A stretch of 64,000 nt of DNA from Vibrio sp. JPW-9-11-11 (GCF_013369335.1 NZ_SZQJ01000002.1:1-64000), one strand, 5' to 3'; counted from the first letter of the stretch, positions 44,980-54,652 are shown. The notes: generated by a model not told the origin, from the sequence alone. Made by a program: numbers and translations.

Positions 44980-47583
44980 ATGAAACAAAAATTAACTCCT
45001 ACACTCCTTGCCGCAGTGGTTGCCGGCGTTCTTTCTTCTCCAGCGATGGCAGACATCATCATCTCTCAATATGTAGAAGGTGGTAGCTACAACAAAGCGA
45101 TTGAGATTGCCAATACAGGTGATAGCGCAGTGTCGTTGGATGGCTATGAGCTGGCTAAACAGAGCAATGGCGCAGGCGAATGGGGCAGTAAGCTCTCATT
45201 AAATGGACAAATGCTGGCGGCGCAAAGCGTTATGGTGGTGGCACATACGAGTGCCAGTGATGACATTAAAGCCGTTGCCGATGTGTTAAACAGTGCAACG
45301 ACGAACTTTAATGGCAACGACCCAATGGCATTGCTAAAAGACGGTGCGGTGCATGATGTGATTGGTAATGTGGATGGCGGTAGCGACAACTTTGCTAAAG
45401 ACGTTACCCTTGTGCGTAATACGGATGCGATGACGCCCTCTTCTACCTATGACGCTTCTCAATGGTCATCGCTGGCGAAAGACAGCATTGAGGGTTTAGG
45501 CACCCTTGATGGCGGCACAGCACCGGAACCGTTCACTTGTACCCAAGATGGCCAGACGCCAAGCTTCACTGCAATCCAAGAGATTCAAGGCGAAGGGGAT
45601 ACCTCACCGTTTATCAACGGCTACCCATACATTACAGATGAAGAGTTCTTCGTTAAAGGTGTGGTCAGCGCTGTAACGACAGGGTTAACCAAAGGCTTCT
45701 ACCTACAAGCGTTAACTGACGACTACAATCCACAAACGTCTGAAGGTTTGTTTGTACACACTAACCAATCAAGCTCTGAGCTAAAAGCGGGGGATGTGGT
45801 GTGTGTCAAAGGTAAGGTGCAAGAGTACTACAATCACACCCAACTCAAAGCAGAGAACAACAACTGGGTGAAGCAAGGCGAACAAGCGGCGCCAAGCGCG
45901 ACAGATATTGAGATCTTAGCCAGTGATGCCAACTTTGACCGTACTCTAGAGCGCTACGAAGGCATGCTAGTGCGCACCACAGAAGCGCTCGATATGCGTG
46001 TGACCCGTACCTTTGGTTACGACTACGCAGCGCGTCGTAATAATATGGTCCTCGCTCAAGGCCGCATCAGTATGCAGCCAAACCAAAACTTCGCTGCAGG
46101 CTCGGAACTGGCTAAGCAGCAGAGTATCGAAAACGCAGAGCGCCGTCTGTATGTCGAATCCGATCAGAAAGCGGCCAATGGTCAAATTCCTTATTACCCA
46201 GAGTTTGGTCGCACAGATGTTGACCAAGATGGCTCAACCGAAGATTACATCCGTGTCGACGACACCATCGTCGGCCTAGAAGGTGTGATCACCTACAACT
46301 ATGGTGACTACCGCCTGATCCCAACCAATACCTTAACTAGCGAAAGCTTTGTACGCAACGACCCACGCACGCAAGATATTGAAATGAAAGAGGGCGACTT
46401 ACGTATCGCGACGTTCAACGTGTTGAACTACTTTAACTCGCCATTTGGTGGCGACGCCAACCCACATGGCAACAATCGTGGTGCCAACAACTTTGAAGAG
46501 TTCGAAGTACAACAAGCGAAGATCGTTAACGCGATTCTACGCCTCGACGCAGACATCATTGGCCTGATGGAAATTGAGAACAACGGCTTTGGTCAAAGCG
46601 GTGCTATTCAACAATTGGTTGAGCAGCTTAACCAGCGCATTGAGCGTAAGAAAGATCGCTACGCCTTTGTTGCTGTCGATAGTAATGGCGACCAAGTCGC
46701 GGATGAAAATGACTACATCGGCACCGATGTGATCACTACTGGGGTGATCTATCGTCCTAAAATGGTCAAGCTTAAAGAGTCTCGCGTGATTGCTATGCCA
46801 AGCCAGCAAGCGCCAGAGGTGCTAGACGATAAAGGCAAAGTGATTGAAGACGGTAAGAACTACCAACGTGATTCTCTAGCGCCAACCTTTAAAGTGAAAG
46901 GCACCAAAGAGACGCTCACCGTTGCAATCAACCACTTTAAATCAAAAGGCTCTAAGTGTTGGGAAGATGCGGCACCTGTTGAGCAAGGTGGTCAAGGCGG
47001 CAAAGATCTCGATAAACAAGGTTCGTGTGAAAACTTCCGTGTAGCGGCCGCCGTTGCACTGGGTGATGCACTGAAAGAGATCGATGGTCATAAAGTGATC
47101 TTGGGTGACATGAACTCTTACGGCATGGAAGACCCAATGTTAGTACTGACCGATTACAGTCAAGAGAAGTACGGCAAAACCATCAAAGCCGCACGTAACA
47201 CTTACATTGGTGGCGAAATGCAGTTTGGCGACCAAGGTGCCGTGATCACCGACAGTTACGGCTATATCAATGCAGTAGCGAAAGCGCATCCAAACAGCTG
47301 GAGCTACTCGTTCAACGATGAAGTCGGCGCGCTCGACCACTTGTTGATTAGCCCAAGCCTAGAGAAGCACTTTGTGGATGCCACAGACTGGCACATTAAC
47401 GGTGGCGAATCGACCTTGTTTGACTACAACGACGAGTACAAAGGTGACCTGCCCAAGTACAGCGATCACTTCCGTTCATCAGACCACGATCCTGCGGTAC
47501 TTGAACTGAAGATGGGCGGCTCTTTTGGCATAGGTGCCATGATGTCGCTATTCGGCCTAGCGCTGTGGCGTCGTCGCCGCTAA
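44980..47583 (+). CDS. xds: Extracellular nuclease Xds (ExeM/NucH family) with GlyGly-CTERM tail
   Basis: This large secreted nuclease degrades extracellular DNA; in V. cholerae Xds acts in biofilms, phosphate scavenging and escape from neutrophil traps. From ATG 44980 it has 867 residues (a start at 44968 would add four). It shows a signal peptide ending near PAMA, a lamin-tail-like beta domain (IIISQYVEGGSYNKAIEIAN), an OB-fold region (about 215-310), and an endonuclease/exonuclease/phosphatase domain (LRIATFNVLNYFNS; LMEIENNG; ILGDMNSYGMEDP; SDHFRSSDHDP). A C-terminal GlyGly-CTERM signal (GGSFGIGAMM...LWRRRR) is for rhombosortase and type II secretion. It is monocistronic. Confidence 0.93.
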   Translation: MKQKLTPTLLAAVVAGVLSSPAMADIIISQYVEGGSYNKAIEIANTGDSAVSLDGYELAKQSNGAGEWGSKLSLNGQMLAAQSVMVVAHTSASDDIKAVADVLNSATTNFNGNDPMALLKDGAVHDVIGNVDGGSDNFAKDVTLVRNTDAMTPSSTYDASQWSSLAKDSIEGLGTLDGGTAPEPFTCTQDGQTPSFTAIQEIQGEGDTSPFINGYPYITDEEFFVKGVVSAVTTGLTKGFYLQALTDDYNPQTSEGLFVHTNQSSSELKAGDVVCVKGKVQEYYNHTQLKAENNNWVKQGEQAAPSATDIEILASDANFDRTLERYEGMLVRTTEALDMRVTRTFGYDYAARRNNMVLAQGRISMQPNQNFAAGSELAKQQSIENAERRLYVESDQKAANGQIPYYPEFGRTDVDQDGSTEDYIRVDDTIVGLEGVITYNYGDYRLIPTNTLTSESFVRNDPRTQDIEMKEGDLRIATFNVLNYFNSPFGGDANPHGNNRGANNFEEFEVQQAKIVNAILRLDADIIGLMEIENNGFGQSGAIQQLVEQLNQRIERKKDRYAFVAVDSNGDQVADENDYIGTDVITTGVIYRPKMVKLKESRVIAMPSQQAPEVLDDKGKVIEDGKNYQRDSLAPTFKVKGTKETLTVAINHFKSKGSKCWEDAAPVEQGGQGGKDLDKQGSCENFRVAAAVALGDALKEIDGHKVILGDMNSYGMEDPMLVLTDYSQEKYGKTIKAARNTYIGGEMQFGDQGAVITDSYGYINAVAKAHPNSWSYSFNDEVGALDHLLISPSLEKHFVDATDWHINGGESTLFDYNDEYKGDLPKYSDHFRSSDHDPAVLELKMGGSFGIGAMMSLFGLALWRRRR

Positions 47584-47601
47584 GTGATTAGTTGACATGT
47601 G

Positions 47602-47631
47602 AACGCCAGCCAATTAATTGGCTGGCGTTTT
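47602..47631. terminator. Bidirectional terminator between xds and the flavin reductase gene
   Basis: A 14-bp palindrome AACGCCAGCCAATT / AATTGGCTGGCGTT, flanked by T on the right, lies between two converging genes. Confidence 0.88.
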
Positions 47632-47645
47632 GTTATCTCTAACTA

Positions 47646-48239
47646 TTACATCCCATAGGTAAAGTCTTTGCCCAGCGGCAGCATATCGCGGTGTATTGGC
47701 GCAAGGGCGCTGGCATAGCTGCTGAGTAGTTTTAATGTGTATTGGGTGCGCGCAACAAAGTGGTGGTCATCGCTATCGGCGTTTTCATCGATCAGTATGT
47801 CGCTGTTGCGCACGATCAGGTGATCGGGCAAGAAGCACACATGATTATTTTTACTGCCAGTCATGCGCAGTTCGCTGATCGGATAAACACCGTTGATGCT
47901 CACGCTCACACTGACTAATAGCGCAGGTTTATGTGCCAATTCGTTAGCTGTTGTCAGTAAGAGAAAATTTTTCAGCGCTGGCGTGGCCATGCCGTGCCAT
48001 TCTGGTGTGATAAACACAAACGCGTCGGACTGTTTCAATGATTGCGCGATTGGTGTCCAGACGTCCCACTCTTCACTGCCTTGCCACACCCCCTCATTCC
48101 AAAAGGGCAGATTCAATTCATAGAGATCAAGAATCTCCACTTGGTCGAACTCTTGCAAACTATGTTGCTGGAGAAAGCGCGCCACGTTGAGGCTTTGTGA
48201 GTGAGCTCTTTGGCTGCCAGAGATAATAGTCAATTTCAT
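47646..48239 (-). CDS. NADPH-dependent FMN reductase family protein
   Basis: The protein has a flavodoxin-like fold: N-terminal MKLTIISGSQRAHSQSLNVA (FMN phosphate loop), then FVFITPEWHGMATPALKNFL, the typical PEYN/PEWHG loop of FMN reductases and azoreductases. I start at ATG 48239, after AAAGGA, giving 197 residues; the open frame extends seven codons further. It lies 17 bases after the EamA exporter gene. The pair is probably an operon controlled by the divergent MarR gene. The substrate is unknown, perhaps a quinone or an electrophile. Confidence 0.85.
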   Translation of the reverse strand: MKLTIISGSQRAHSQSLNVARFLQQHSLQEFDQVEILDLYELNLPFWNEGVWQGSEEWDVWTPIAQSLKQSDAFVFITPEWHGMATPALKNFLLLTTANELAHKPALLVSVSVSINGVYPISELRMTGSKNNHVCFLPDHLIVRNSDILIDENADSDDHHFVARTQYTLKLLSSYASALAPIHRDMLPLGKDFTYGM

Positions 48240-48256
48240 CGTTGTTTCCTTTTGGT

Positions 48257-49147
48257 TCAATCCGTAATGAGTGGGTGTTGTTTTGTTGAGTTTTGTGTAG
48301 CGGAGGCGAAAAAGATCGAAATCAGTATCGCTCCCGCGCCTAATAACTGCATAGGTGTGAGCGTTTCATCTAAAAATACGAACCCTAACAGGCTGGCCGA
48401 GACGCTGCTGAGAAAGCCGAGAAACGCAACATTAGTGGCAGGAAGGCGCTCGATGCCTCTAAACCACAACGCATAAGCCATCACCGCCCCGACTAGGGTT
48501 AAGTAGCTATATCCTGCAATATTTTTCAGTGAAATGGCCTCCGGGATGCCCTCAAGCCATAACGCCGCAGGTAGCAAGAGTACGCCGCCTACCAATAGTT
48601 GCCAGCCAGTGAAAGCGAGTATCGACATGTTGTCTGGGCGCCCCCAGTACTTCGTCAATACCACGCCTGTTGCCATGCTTAATGTCCCCAGCACAGCCAG
48701 AATGATGCCTTGCACACTGAGCTGCACCGTTTCGTTAATGACGATCAGTGCCACTCCTACTATCCCGAAAATGGCGGCGATACCGTGTCTTAAAGCGATG
48801 CGAGTTTTGAGCACTAGCCCGCTAAGGAGCATCACAACGATAGGTTGGCTCGACATGACTAGCGCCGCTGTTCCCCCAGGGAGATAGCTGGCGGCGAAAA
48901 ATAGGCAGTAAAAGAACAGCCCGATATTGAGTGCCCCTAAACAAGCGAGTTTTCCCCACCAGTGCTGGCTGGGGAGGCGGCGAGTGTATGCAATGAGCAA
49001 CAATCCTGCGGGCAAAGCGCGGATCGTAGAGGCGAGCAGAGGGCTGTTTGCTGGCAACAGCTCTGTGGTGACGATATAGGTACTGCCCCACACGATAGGG
49101 GCAATCGCAGTGAGCAGGATTGCTTGAATCCTTTCAATATGTATCAT
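48257..49147 (-). CDS. EamA-family (DMT) transporter
   Basis: The protein has ten predicted membrane helices in two EamA repeats. WGSTYIVTTELLPANSPLLA is in the first half and AYALWFRGIERLPATNVAFL in the second. I start at ATG 49147 (MIHIERIQAI) after AAGGAAGG, giving 296 residues. The frame is open upstream across the operator. Family members export amino acids, drugs or metabolites. It is divergent from a MarR gene, with two copies of a candidate operator between them, so inducible export of a small toxic compound is the inference. Confidence 0.88.
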   Translation of the reverse strand: MIHIERIQAILLTAIAPIVWGSTYIVTTELLPANSPLLASTIRALPAGLLLIAYTRRLPSQHWWGKLACLGALNIGLFFYCLFFAASYLPGGTAALVMSSQPIVVMLLSGLVLKTRIALRHGIAAIFGIVGVALIVINETVQLSVQGIILAVLGTLSMATGVVLTKYWGRPDNMSILAFTGWQLLVGGVLLLPAALWLEGIPEAISLKNIAGYSYLTLVGAVMAYALWFRGIERLPATNVAFLGFLSSVSASLLGFVFLDETLTPMQLLGAGAILISIFFASATQNSTKQHPLITD

Positions 49148-49161
49148 TTTTCCTTCCTTAA

Positions 49162-49238
49162 AAGTATCTTTTTTGAAAGATTGTTTTTTAAAAGTAATGG
49201 CGTTTTTTCTTTTGGTCAAGTATCTTTTTTAAAAGATT
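49162..49238. promoter_or_regulatory. Duplicated MarR-type operators between the EamA and MarR genes
   Basis: The same inverted repeat, ATCTTT-N4-AAAGAT, occurs twice: 49166-49181 and 49222-49237. Both copies are preceded by AAGT and followed by T. Centres are 56 bases apart. One copy abuts the EamA ribosome binding site and the other precedes the MarR start by 31 bases. This is the usual arrangement for a MarR repressor controlling itself and a divergent operon. Confidence 0.8.
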
Positions 49239-49268
49239 TATTTTTGGTAATGGCTGTGAAAGAGAAAT

Positions 49269-49748
49269 ATGGACGGTGTAGATAAAATCCTGCAGCAATG
49301 GCAGCAAGCGAGACCTGACTTAGACTGTTCTTCTATGGGCGTGGTAGGGCGGATTCGCCGTGCGGCCATCTTCTGGGAGCGGCTCAATGCACAAGTGTGT
49401 TCAGAGGCCGGGATCAGTGCGATCGAGTTCGATATTCTGGCGACGCTAAGGCGGAGCATTGAACCCGTCACCCCCACCACTCTTTATAAAACACTCATGC
49501 TCTCGTCTGGTGCGGTCAGTACCCGTTTAGAGGGATTGGTACAAAAAGGCTGGGTACACCGTGTCGCGAGCGAAAGCGACCGCAGAAGTAACCGAGTGAC
49601 ATTAACGCAAGAGGGTATCGTCTTCTTAGATAACGTATTGGAAGCGCACGTGGCCAGTATGGAACGGCATCTAACTTGCTTGGAGCCCGCAGAGCGAGCC
49701 GCGTTAGAGAGTTTACTGAGTAAATTCCTACAAGCTGAAGTCGAGTAA
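49269..49748 (+). CDS. MarR-family transcriptional regulator
   Basis: The 159-residue protein has the MarR winged-helix core, ISAIEFDILATLRRS then SSGAVSTRLEGLVQKGWVHR for the recognition helix, and the wing ESDRRSNRVTLTQEG. It is a probable repressor of itself and the divergent EamA/flavin-reductase operon through the repeated ATCTTT-N4-AAAGAT sites. Its ligand is unknown. The ATG at 49269 follows AGAGAA. It is 69 bases ahead of pabA, with no clear terminator between. Confidence 0.9.
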   Translation: MDGVDKILQQWQQARPDLDCSSMGVVGRIRRAAIFWERLNAQVCSEAGISAIEFDILATLRRSIEPVTPTTLYKTLMLSSGAVSTRLEGLVQKGWVHRVASESDRRSNRVTLTQEGIVFLDNVLEAHVASMERHLTCLEPAERAALESLLSKFLQAEVE

Positions 49749-49817
49749 CGGATCGGACTTGCGTTTAGATAAAAAGGCGGCACAATACTCGCTTTCAGGT
49801 TTCTACGATGTACGCCA

Positions 49818-50405
49818 ATGCTGTTAATTATCGATAATTACGACTCGTTCACTTACAACCTCTACCAATATTTTTGCGAGTTAGGGGCTGAAGTGAAAGT
49901 GGTGCGTAACGATGAGATTGATATCGCAGGGATTGAGGCGCTGAAGCCGAGCCATTTGGTTATCTCACCTGGGCCGTGTACGCCGAATGAAGCAGGCATT
50001 TCGCTGGTGGCGATAGAGCACTTTGCTGGCAAGTTGCCGATTTTAGGGGTGTGCTTAGGGCATCAGGCGATTGCGCAAGTGTTTGGTGGAAAGGTGGTGC
50101 GCGCTCGGCAGGTAATGCACGGTAAAACTTCTCCGATCCGCCACAATAACCGCAGTGTGTTTGCTGGCTTGAACAATCCTCTTACCGTGACGCGCTACCA
50201 TTCTCTGGTGGTCAAAAATGGCACTTTGCCTGACTGCTTTGAACTCACGGCTTGGACGGAGCGAGAGGATGGCTCAATGGACGAGATCATGGGCTACCAA
50301 CACAAAACTCTGCCGATTGATGCGGTGCAGTTTCATCCCGAGTCGATTAAAACAGAGCAAGGGCACCAGATCCTTGCTAATTTTATCGCGCGCCAACCAC
50401 TTTAA
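49818..50405 (+). CDS. pabA: Aminodeoxychorismate/anthranilate synthase glutaminase component
   Basis: PabA supplies ammonia from glutamine to PabB for 4-amino-4-deoxychorismate, the p-aminobenzoate branch of folate synthesis. Some relatives also serve anthranilate synthase. The 195-residue class I glutaminase begins [19 protein letters not shown]. The nucleophile is C79 in [10 protein letters not shown] and the His/Glu dyad is in [12 protein letters not shown]. Location beside argD is the same as pabA-argD in E. coli. The ribosome binding site is weak. Confidence 0.93.
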   Translation: MLLIIDNYDSFTYNLYQYFCELGAEVKVVRNDEIDIAGIEALKPSHLVISPGPCTPNEAGISLVAIEHFAGKLPILGVCLGHQAIAQVFGGKVVRARQVMHGKTSPIRHNNRSVFAGLNNPLTVTRYHSLVVKNGTLPDCFELTAWTEREDGSMDEIMGYQHKTLPIDAVQFHPESIKTEQGHQILANFIARQPL

Positions 50406-50805
50406 ACATTTTAGTCAGGTTTTTTCGCCATGCTAAAGCCTGACTAAGATCACCTTTCTTAACATTTCTTTCATAATTCCCCACTTGAATAGTCTGTGAA
50501 AAACTATGCGAGCAGTTTGTCGCGCCTACGCTCCAGCCCTTATTGAGACTATGATTAACCTAAGCTTATCTTTGCTATAAGAATATATTGCTTCATAAAA
50601 GTGATGGCGTGATGCATAAATACTCATAGATGGTGAGTGTTGCCCTCCGAACGGGTAACTAAAAAGAATAAATCACTATTGAAATGGTTAATTAAATGTA
50701 AATACAATGCCGTGATTGCTTAATGGCAAAACAATATCTTATTTCATTGAATCGAAGTAAGGACACCATATTCGCTATGCATGCGGTATCGAGAGGGAAT
50801 GTGCA
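50406..50805 (+). other. Upstream region of argD-astA-astD
   Basis: This 400-base gap has no gene. It carries an ARG-box-like 14-mer at 50613-50626 and is otherwise AT-rich. I looked for a sigma-54 promoter (TGGCAC-N5-TTGC), which drives ast in E. coli, and saw none. Confidence 0.55.
50611..50628. promoter_or_regulatory. Candidate ARG box upstream of argD
   Basis: TGCATAAATACTCA (50613-50626) matches 11 of 14 positions of the ARG-box core TGAATAATTATTCA. I found no convincing partner box 20-21 bases away, so confidence is modest. ArgR control of argD (repression) or ast (activation) is known in enterobacteria. Confidence 0.4.
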
Positions 50806-52020
50806 ATGACTGTAGAAAATAAAGTAGAACGCGGTTTGTTTGATGAGGTGATGGTGCCTTGTTATAACCCAATGGAAATGATCCCAGTAAAAGGCGAGGG
50901 CTCTCGCGTATGGGACCAGCAAGGCAATGAATATATCGATTTTGCTGGTGGTATCGCCGTGAGCTGTCTAGGTCATTGTCACCCAGCGATGGTCAATGCA
51001 TTGACTGAACAAGGGCAAAAGCTTTGGCACCTTAGTAACGTCATGACCAACGAGCCCGCTCTTCGCTTGGCGAAAAAACTCACCGAAGTGAGCTTTGCTG
51101 AAAAAGTCTTCTTTGCTAACTCAGGTGCAGAAGCGAACGAAGCCGCACTTAAGCTTGCTCGTCGTTACGCGGCCGATAAATTTGGCCCAGAAAAGTCAGA
51201 AATCATCGCCTTCACTCAAGGCTTCCACGGCCGTACATTCTTTACCGTCACGGTCGGTGGGCAAGCGGCATATTCAGATGGCTTTGGTCCTAAACCAGGC
51301 GATGTCACTCACTTGCCTTACAACGATGTGGATGCGTTGCGAGAGCACATCTCAGACCGTACTTGTGCAATTATGATGGAACCTTTGCAAGGCGAAGGCG
51401 GCATCATTTCACCAACCGACGAGTTTGTTCAAACCGTACGCGAGCTGTGTGACAAGCACAATGCACTGCTGATCTTTGATGAAGTTCAAACCGGTAATGG
51501 CCGTACAGGTAATTTCTATGCTTACCAAGGTCTCGGTGTCACGCCAGATATCTTAAGTACCGCAAAATCACTCGGTGGTGGTATTCCAATCGGTGCGATG
51601 CTAACCACGACTGAGCTCGCGCAGCACATGAAAGTCGGCACTCACGGCTCAACTTATGGCGGTAACCCACTGGCCTGTGCAGTAGCAGAAGCGGTGGTTG
51701 ATGTCGTGAGCCAACCTGAAACGCTTGCCGGTGTGGCGAAGCGCGAAGCGCTATTCCGTGAGGGGTTAACTAAGCTTAACGACAAATACCACATCTTTGC
51801 CGAAATTCGCGGTAAAGGCCTATTGCTTGGTGCCGCAATGAACGAAGCGTGGCAGGGCCGTGCTCGTGACGTACTTGTAGCGGCGGGTAAACAAGGTTTG
51901 ATGGTGTTGGTGGCAGGGGCAAACGTGGTGCGTTTTACTCCGTCACTGGTTATCACTGAAGAAGAAATTCAACAAGGACTCGATCGCCTAGATAAAGCAC
52001 TAGCGACATTAGTTAAATAA
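50806..52020 (+). CDS. argD: Acetylornithine / succinylornithine aminotransferase
   Basis: This PLP enzyme transfers the amino group of acetylornithine in arginine synthesis, or of succinylornithine in arginine breakdown. The same protein often does both. The 404-residue class III aminotransferase has [31 protein letters not shown] and the PLP lysine in [21 protein letters not shown] precedes the ATG. It is first in argD-astA-astD, so a catabolic (AstC) role is likely, and it may be the only argD of this chromosome. A large stem-loop follows before astA. Confidence 0.94.
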   Translation: MTVENKVERGLFDEVMVPCYNPMEMIPVKGEGSRVWDQQGNEYIDFAGGIAVSCLGHCHPAMVNALTEQGQKLWHLSNVMTNEPALRLAKKLTEVSFAEKVFFANSGAEANEAALKLARRYAADKFGPEKSEIIAFTQGFHGRTFFTVTVGGQAAYSDGFGPKPGDVTHLPYNDVDALREHISDRTCAIMMEPLQGEGGIISPTDEFVQTVRELCDKHNALLIFDEVQTGNGRTGNFYAYQGLGVTPDILSTAKSLGGGIPIGAMLTTTELAQHMKVGTHGSTYGGNPLACAVAEAVVDVVSQPETLAGVAKREALFREGLTKLNDKYHIFAEIRGKGLLLGAAMNEAWQGRARDVLVAAGKQGLMVLVAGANVVRFTPSLVITEEEIQQGLDRLDKALATLVK

Positions 52021-52062
52021 TAATTCAACAAACCGGAGGGCTGTTTTGTCATAGCTCTCCCA

Positions 52063-52135
52063 ATACCAGTGCTACTGGTCCTCTATTCGGGTTATTGCGT
52101 AGCAACAACGAATAGAGGACTGGTAGCATTGGTAT
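52063..52135 (+). repeat. 73-base intercistronic stem-loop between argD and astA
   Basis: Bases 52063-52089 pair with 52109-52135 along all 27 positions: 24 Watson-Crick pairs and three G-U pairs (69-129, 76-122 and 77-121 in the last digits). A 19-base loop contains a further TTGC-GTA-GCAA mini-stem. The structure is fully paired only in the argD-astA sense RNA and ends eight bases before the astA AGGAGGG site. Possible roles are mRNA processing, decay protection of argD or translational control of astA. A repeated palindromic element is the main alternative. Confidence 0.85.
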
Positions 52136-52158
52136 CCCGCATCAGGAGGGAAGTATCG

Positions 52159-53178
52159 ATGCTGGTTGTTCGCCCTATCGCAATGTCGGATTACGACGCG
52201 CTGCATACCTGCGCAGTGGAGTCGGGTCACGGATTCACATCTCTACCGGTTAACGAAGAACTGTTAACCAATCGCATTACCCATTCAGAGTACAGCTTTG
52301 CTAAACCCAAAGTGACCGAACCCGGTGACGAAGGTTATTTGATGGTCGGTTTTGACCATGAAACCGGCGAAGTGGCAGGCTGTACGGGTATTGAAGCGTC
52401 AATCGGGTGGGATGTGCCTTTTTACTCCTACCATATTAGTACCGTGGTTCATTCATCACGCAAACTGGGCGTTAATAATACGGTTAAACTTCTGACTTTT
52501 GGTAACAACTACACCGGTTGTAGTGAGATTTGTACTCTGTTTCTACGTCCGAGTTTCCGTCAAGGATTGAATGGACGCTTGATGTCGAAATGTCGATTTT
52601 TGATGATGGCCGAGCACCCGCACCGTTTCTCGAAAACCATTTTTGCTGAAATGCGCGGTGTTTCAGATGACGACGGCAACTCGCCGTTTTGGCAGTGGCT
52701 GCAAGAACACTTTTTCTCGATTGACTTCACCATGGCCGATTATCTGACTGGTATTGGGGCTAAAGGCTTTATCGCAGATCTGATGCCAAAACTGCCGATT
52801 TATATCAACTTATTGAGCAAAGAAGCACAAGAAGTGATCGGTAAAGTGCACGAAAACACTAAGCCCGCACTGAGACTACTAGAAAAAGAGGGCTTTACTT
52901 GCCGCAACTACGTCGACATTTTTGATGCAGGCCCGACGGTTGAATGTGATCTTCGCAATATTGAGTCGGTACGCCACTCAATTCGCGCCAAGGTGACGGT
53001 TGCCGAACACTCAAGCTCGCAAGATTTCCTGATTGCGAATACCTCATTTGAACACTTCCGCGCAACCGCAGCGAAAGCGGCGTACGACAAAGAAACGGAC
53101 TCTGTGATCCTCTCACCAACGGTCGCTGAAGCGCTGCAGGTGAAAGAGGGTGAGTTTGTGCGTATGTTGCCTCAGTAA
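52159..53178 (+). CDS. astA: Arginine N-succinyltransferase
   Basis: AstA transfers succinyl from succinyl-CoA to arginine, the first step of the AST pathway, which breaks arginine down to glutamate and succinate. I start at ATG 52159 (MLVVRPIAMSDYDALHTCAV), with AGGAGGG upstream, giving 339 residues, close to the E. coli length (344). The open frame runs upstream through the stem-loop and is not used. LFLRPSFRQGLNGRLMSKCR and FAEMRGVSDDDGNSPFW are AstA family features. It is followed by astD after 16 bases. Confidence 0.95.
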   Translation: MLVVRPIAMSDYDALHTCAVESGHGFTSLPVNEELLTNRITHSEYSFAKPKVTEPGDEGYLMVGFDHETGEVAGCTGIEASIGWDVPFYSYHISTVVHSSRKLGVNNTVKLLTFGNNYTGCSEICTLFLRPSFRQGLNGRLMSKCRFLMMAEHPHRFSKTIFAEMRGVSDDDGNSPFWQWLQEHFFSIDFTMADYLTGIGAKGFIADLMPKLPIYINLLSKEAQEVIGKVHENTKPALRLLEKEGFTCRNYVDIFDAGPTVECDLRNIESVRHSIRAKVTVAEHSSSQDFLIANTSFEHFRATAAKAAYDKETDSVILSPTVAEALQVKEGEFVRMLPQ

Positions 53179-53194
53179 ATAAAGGATATTAGTC

Positions 53195-54652
53195 ATGACA
53201 CATTGGATTGCAGGAGAGTGGCTCGCAGGAGAAGGCGAGCCGATGGACTCGACGAGCCCATACAACAACGAGGTGATTTGGCAAGGCGTGAGTGCAACGC
53301 CAGATCAAGTGGAACAAGCTGTAACGGCGGCACGCCACGCCTTCGTCGGTTGGAAAAAACTCAGCTTTGCCGAACGTGAAGCCGTGGTGCTGGCATTTGC
53401 CGAACAGGTCAAACAGCACAGTGAGCAAATAGCTGAAATCATTGCTAAAGAAACCGGTAAGCCGATTTGGGAAACGCGCACTGAGGCCGCGGCGATGGCG
53501 GGCAAGATTGCGATTTCTATTCGTGCCTATCATCAACGTACCGGTGAGACACAACGCGAAGCGGCGGGCAATCAGATTGTATTGCGCCATCGACCGCTGG
53601 GTGTGATGGCGGTATTTGGCCCGTATAACTTCCCGGGGCACTTGCCAAATGGTCATATCGTGCCTGCGCTGCTCGCCGGTAACACTGTGGTATTCAAACC
53701 TTCAGAGCAAACCCCGCTAACGGGTGAGTTTGCGATGAAGTTGTGGGAAAAAGCGGGCTTGCCAAAAGGCGTGATCAACTTGGTGCAAGGCGCTAAAGAA
53801 ACCGGCATCGCCCTAGCTGAGTCTAAAGGTATTGATGGTGTGCTATTCACGGGCAGCGCCAACACAGGTCATATTCTTCACCGTCAGTTTGCAGGACAAC
53901 CAGGCAAAATGCTCGCTCTAGAAATGGGCGGCAACAACCCTATGGTGATTTCTGATCACTATGGTGATGTCGATGCGACGGTTTATACCATTATTCAGTC
54001 GGCCTTTATCAGTGCGGGGCAACGCTGTACTTGTGCGCGTCGCCTGTATGTGCCTATCGGTGAAAAAGGTGACCTGTTGGTCAACAAATTGGTTGAAGCG
54101 ACCAATAAGATTCGTGTCGACCAGCCATTTGCCGAGCCAGCTCCGTTTATGGGCCCACAGATCTCGAAAGCCGCCGCCGACTTTATTTTGGCAGCGCAAG
54201 CAAACTTGCAACAGCTTGGTGGTAACAGCCTAGTTGAAGCGAAAGCGGGTGAAGCCGCATTCGTCACGCCGGGCATCATTGATGTCACCGCGATTGAAGC
54301 GCTACCAGACGAAGAATACTTTGGCCCACTATTGCAAGTGGTTCGCTACCAAGGTTTGGAGCAAGCCGTTGAACTGGCCAACGACACGCGGTTTGGCTTG
54401 TCGGCGGGCTTAGTTTCAACCGATGACAGCGAGTGGGAGTACTTTGTCGACCACATTCGCGCAGGCATCGTCAATCGCAACCGCCAGTTAACCGGAGCCA
54501 GTGGTGATGCGCCATTTGGTGGGCCTGGGGCGTCGGGCAATTTACGTCCGAGCGCGTTTTACGCCGCCGATTATTGTGCTTACCCAATGGCCTCAATGGA
54601 AGGCGAAGCCACTGAGCTACCCGCTAGCTTGAGCCCGGGTGTTGAACTCTAA
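53195..54652 (+). CDS. astD: N-succinylglutamate 5-semialdehyde dehydrogenase
   Basis: AstD oxidises succinylglutamate semialdehyde to succinylglutamate with NAD, the fourth step of the AST pathway. The 485-residue aldehyde dehydrogenase has the catalytic cysteine in [11 protein letters not shown], the conserved glutamate in [10 protein letters not shown], and [20 protein letters not shown], typical of AstD. AAGGA precedes the ATG. No astB or astE follows, so the rest of the pathway is encoded elsewhere. A terminator follows. Confidence 0.95.
   Translation: MTHWIAGEWLAGEGEPMDSTSPYNNEVIWQGVSATPDQVEQAVTAARHAFVGWKKLSFAEREAVVLAFAEQVKQHSEQIAEIIAKETGKPIWETRTEAAAMAGKIAISIRAYHQRTGETQREAAGNQIVLRHRPLGVMAVFGPYNFPGHLPNGHIVPALLAGNTVVFKPSEQTPLTGEFAMKLWEKAGLPKGVINLVQGAKETGIALAESKGIDGVLFTGSANTGHILHRQFAGQPGKMLALEMGGNNPMVISDHYGDVDATVYTIIQSAFISAGQRCTCARRLYVPIGEKGDLLVNKLVEATNKIRVDQPFAEPAPFMGPQISKAAADFILAAQANLQQLGGNSLVEAKAGEAAFVTPGIIDVTAIEALPDEEYFGPLLQVVRYQGLEQAVELANDTRFGLSAGLVSTDDSEWEYFVDHIRAGIVNRNRQLTGASGDAPFGGPGASGNLRPSAFYAADYCAYPMASMEGEATELPASLSPGVEL

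Noticed and set aside
50406-50805. Sigma-54 promoter for the ast operon
   Set aside because: No TGGCAC-N5-TTGC pattern was found, although E. coli ast uses one.
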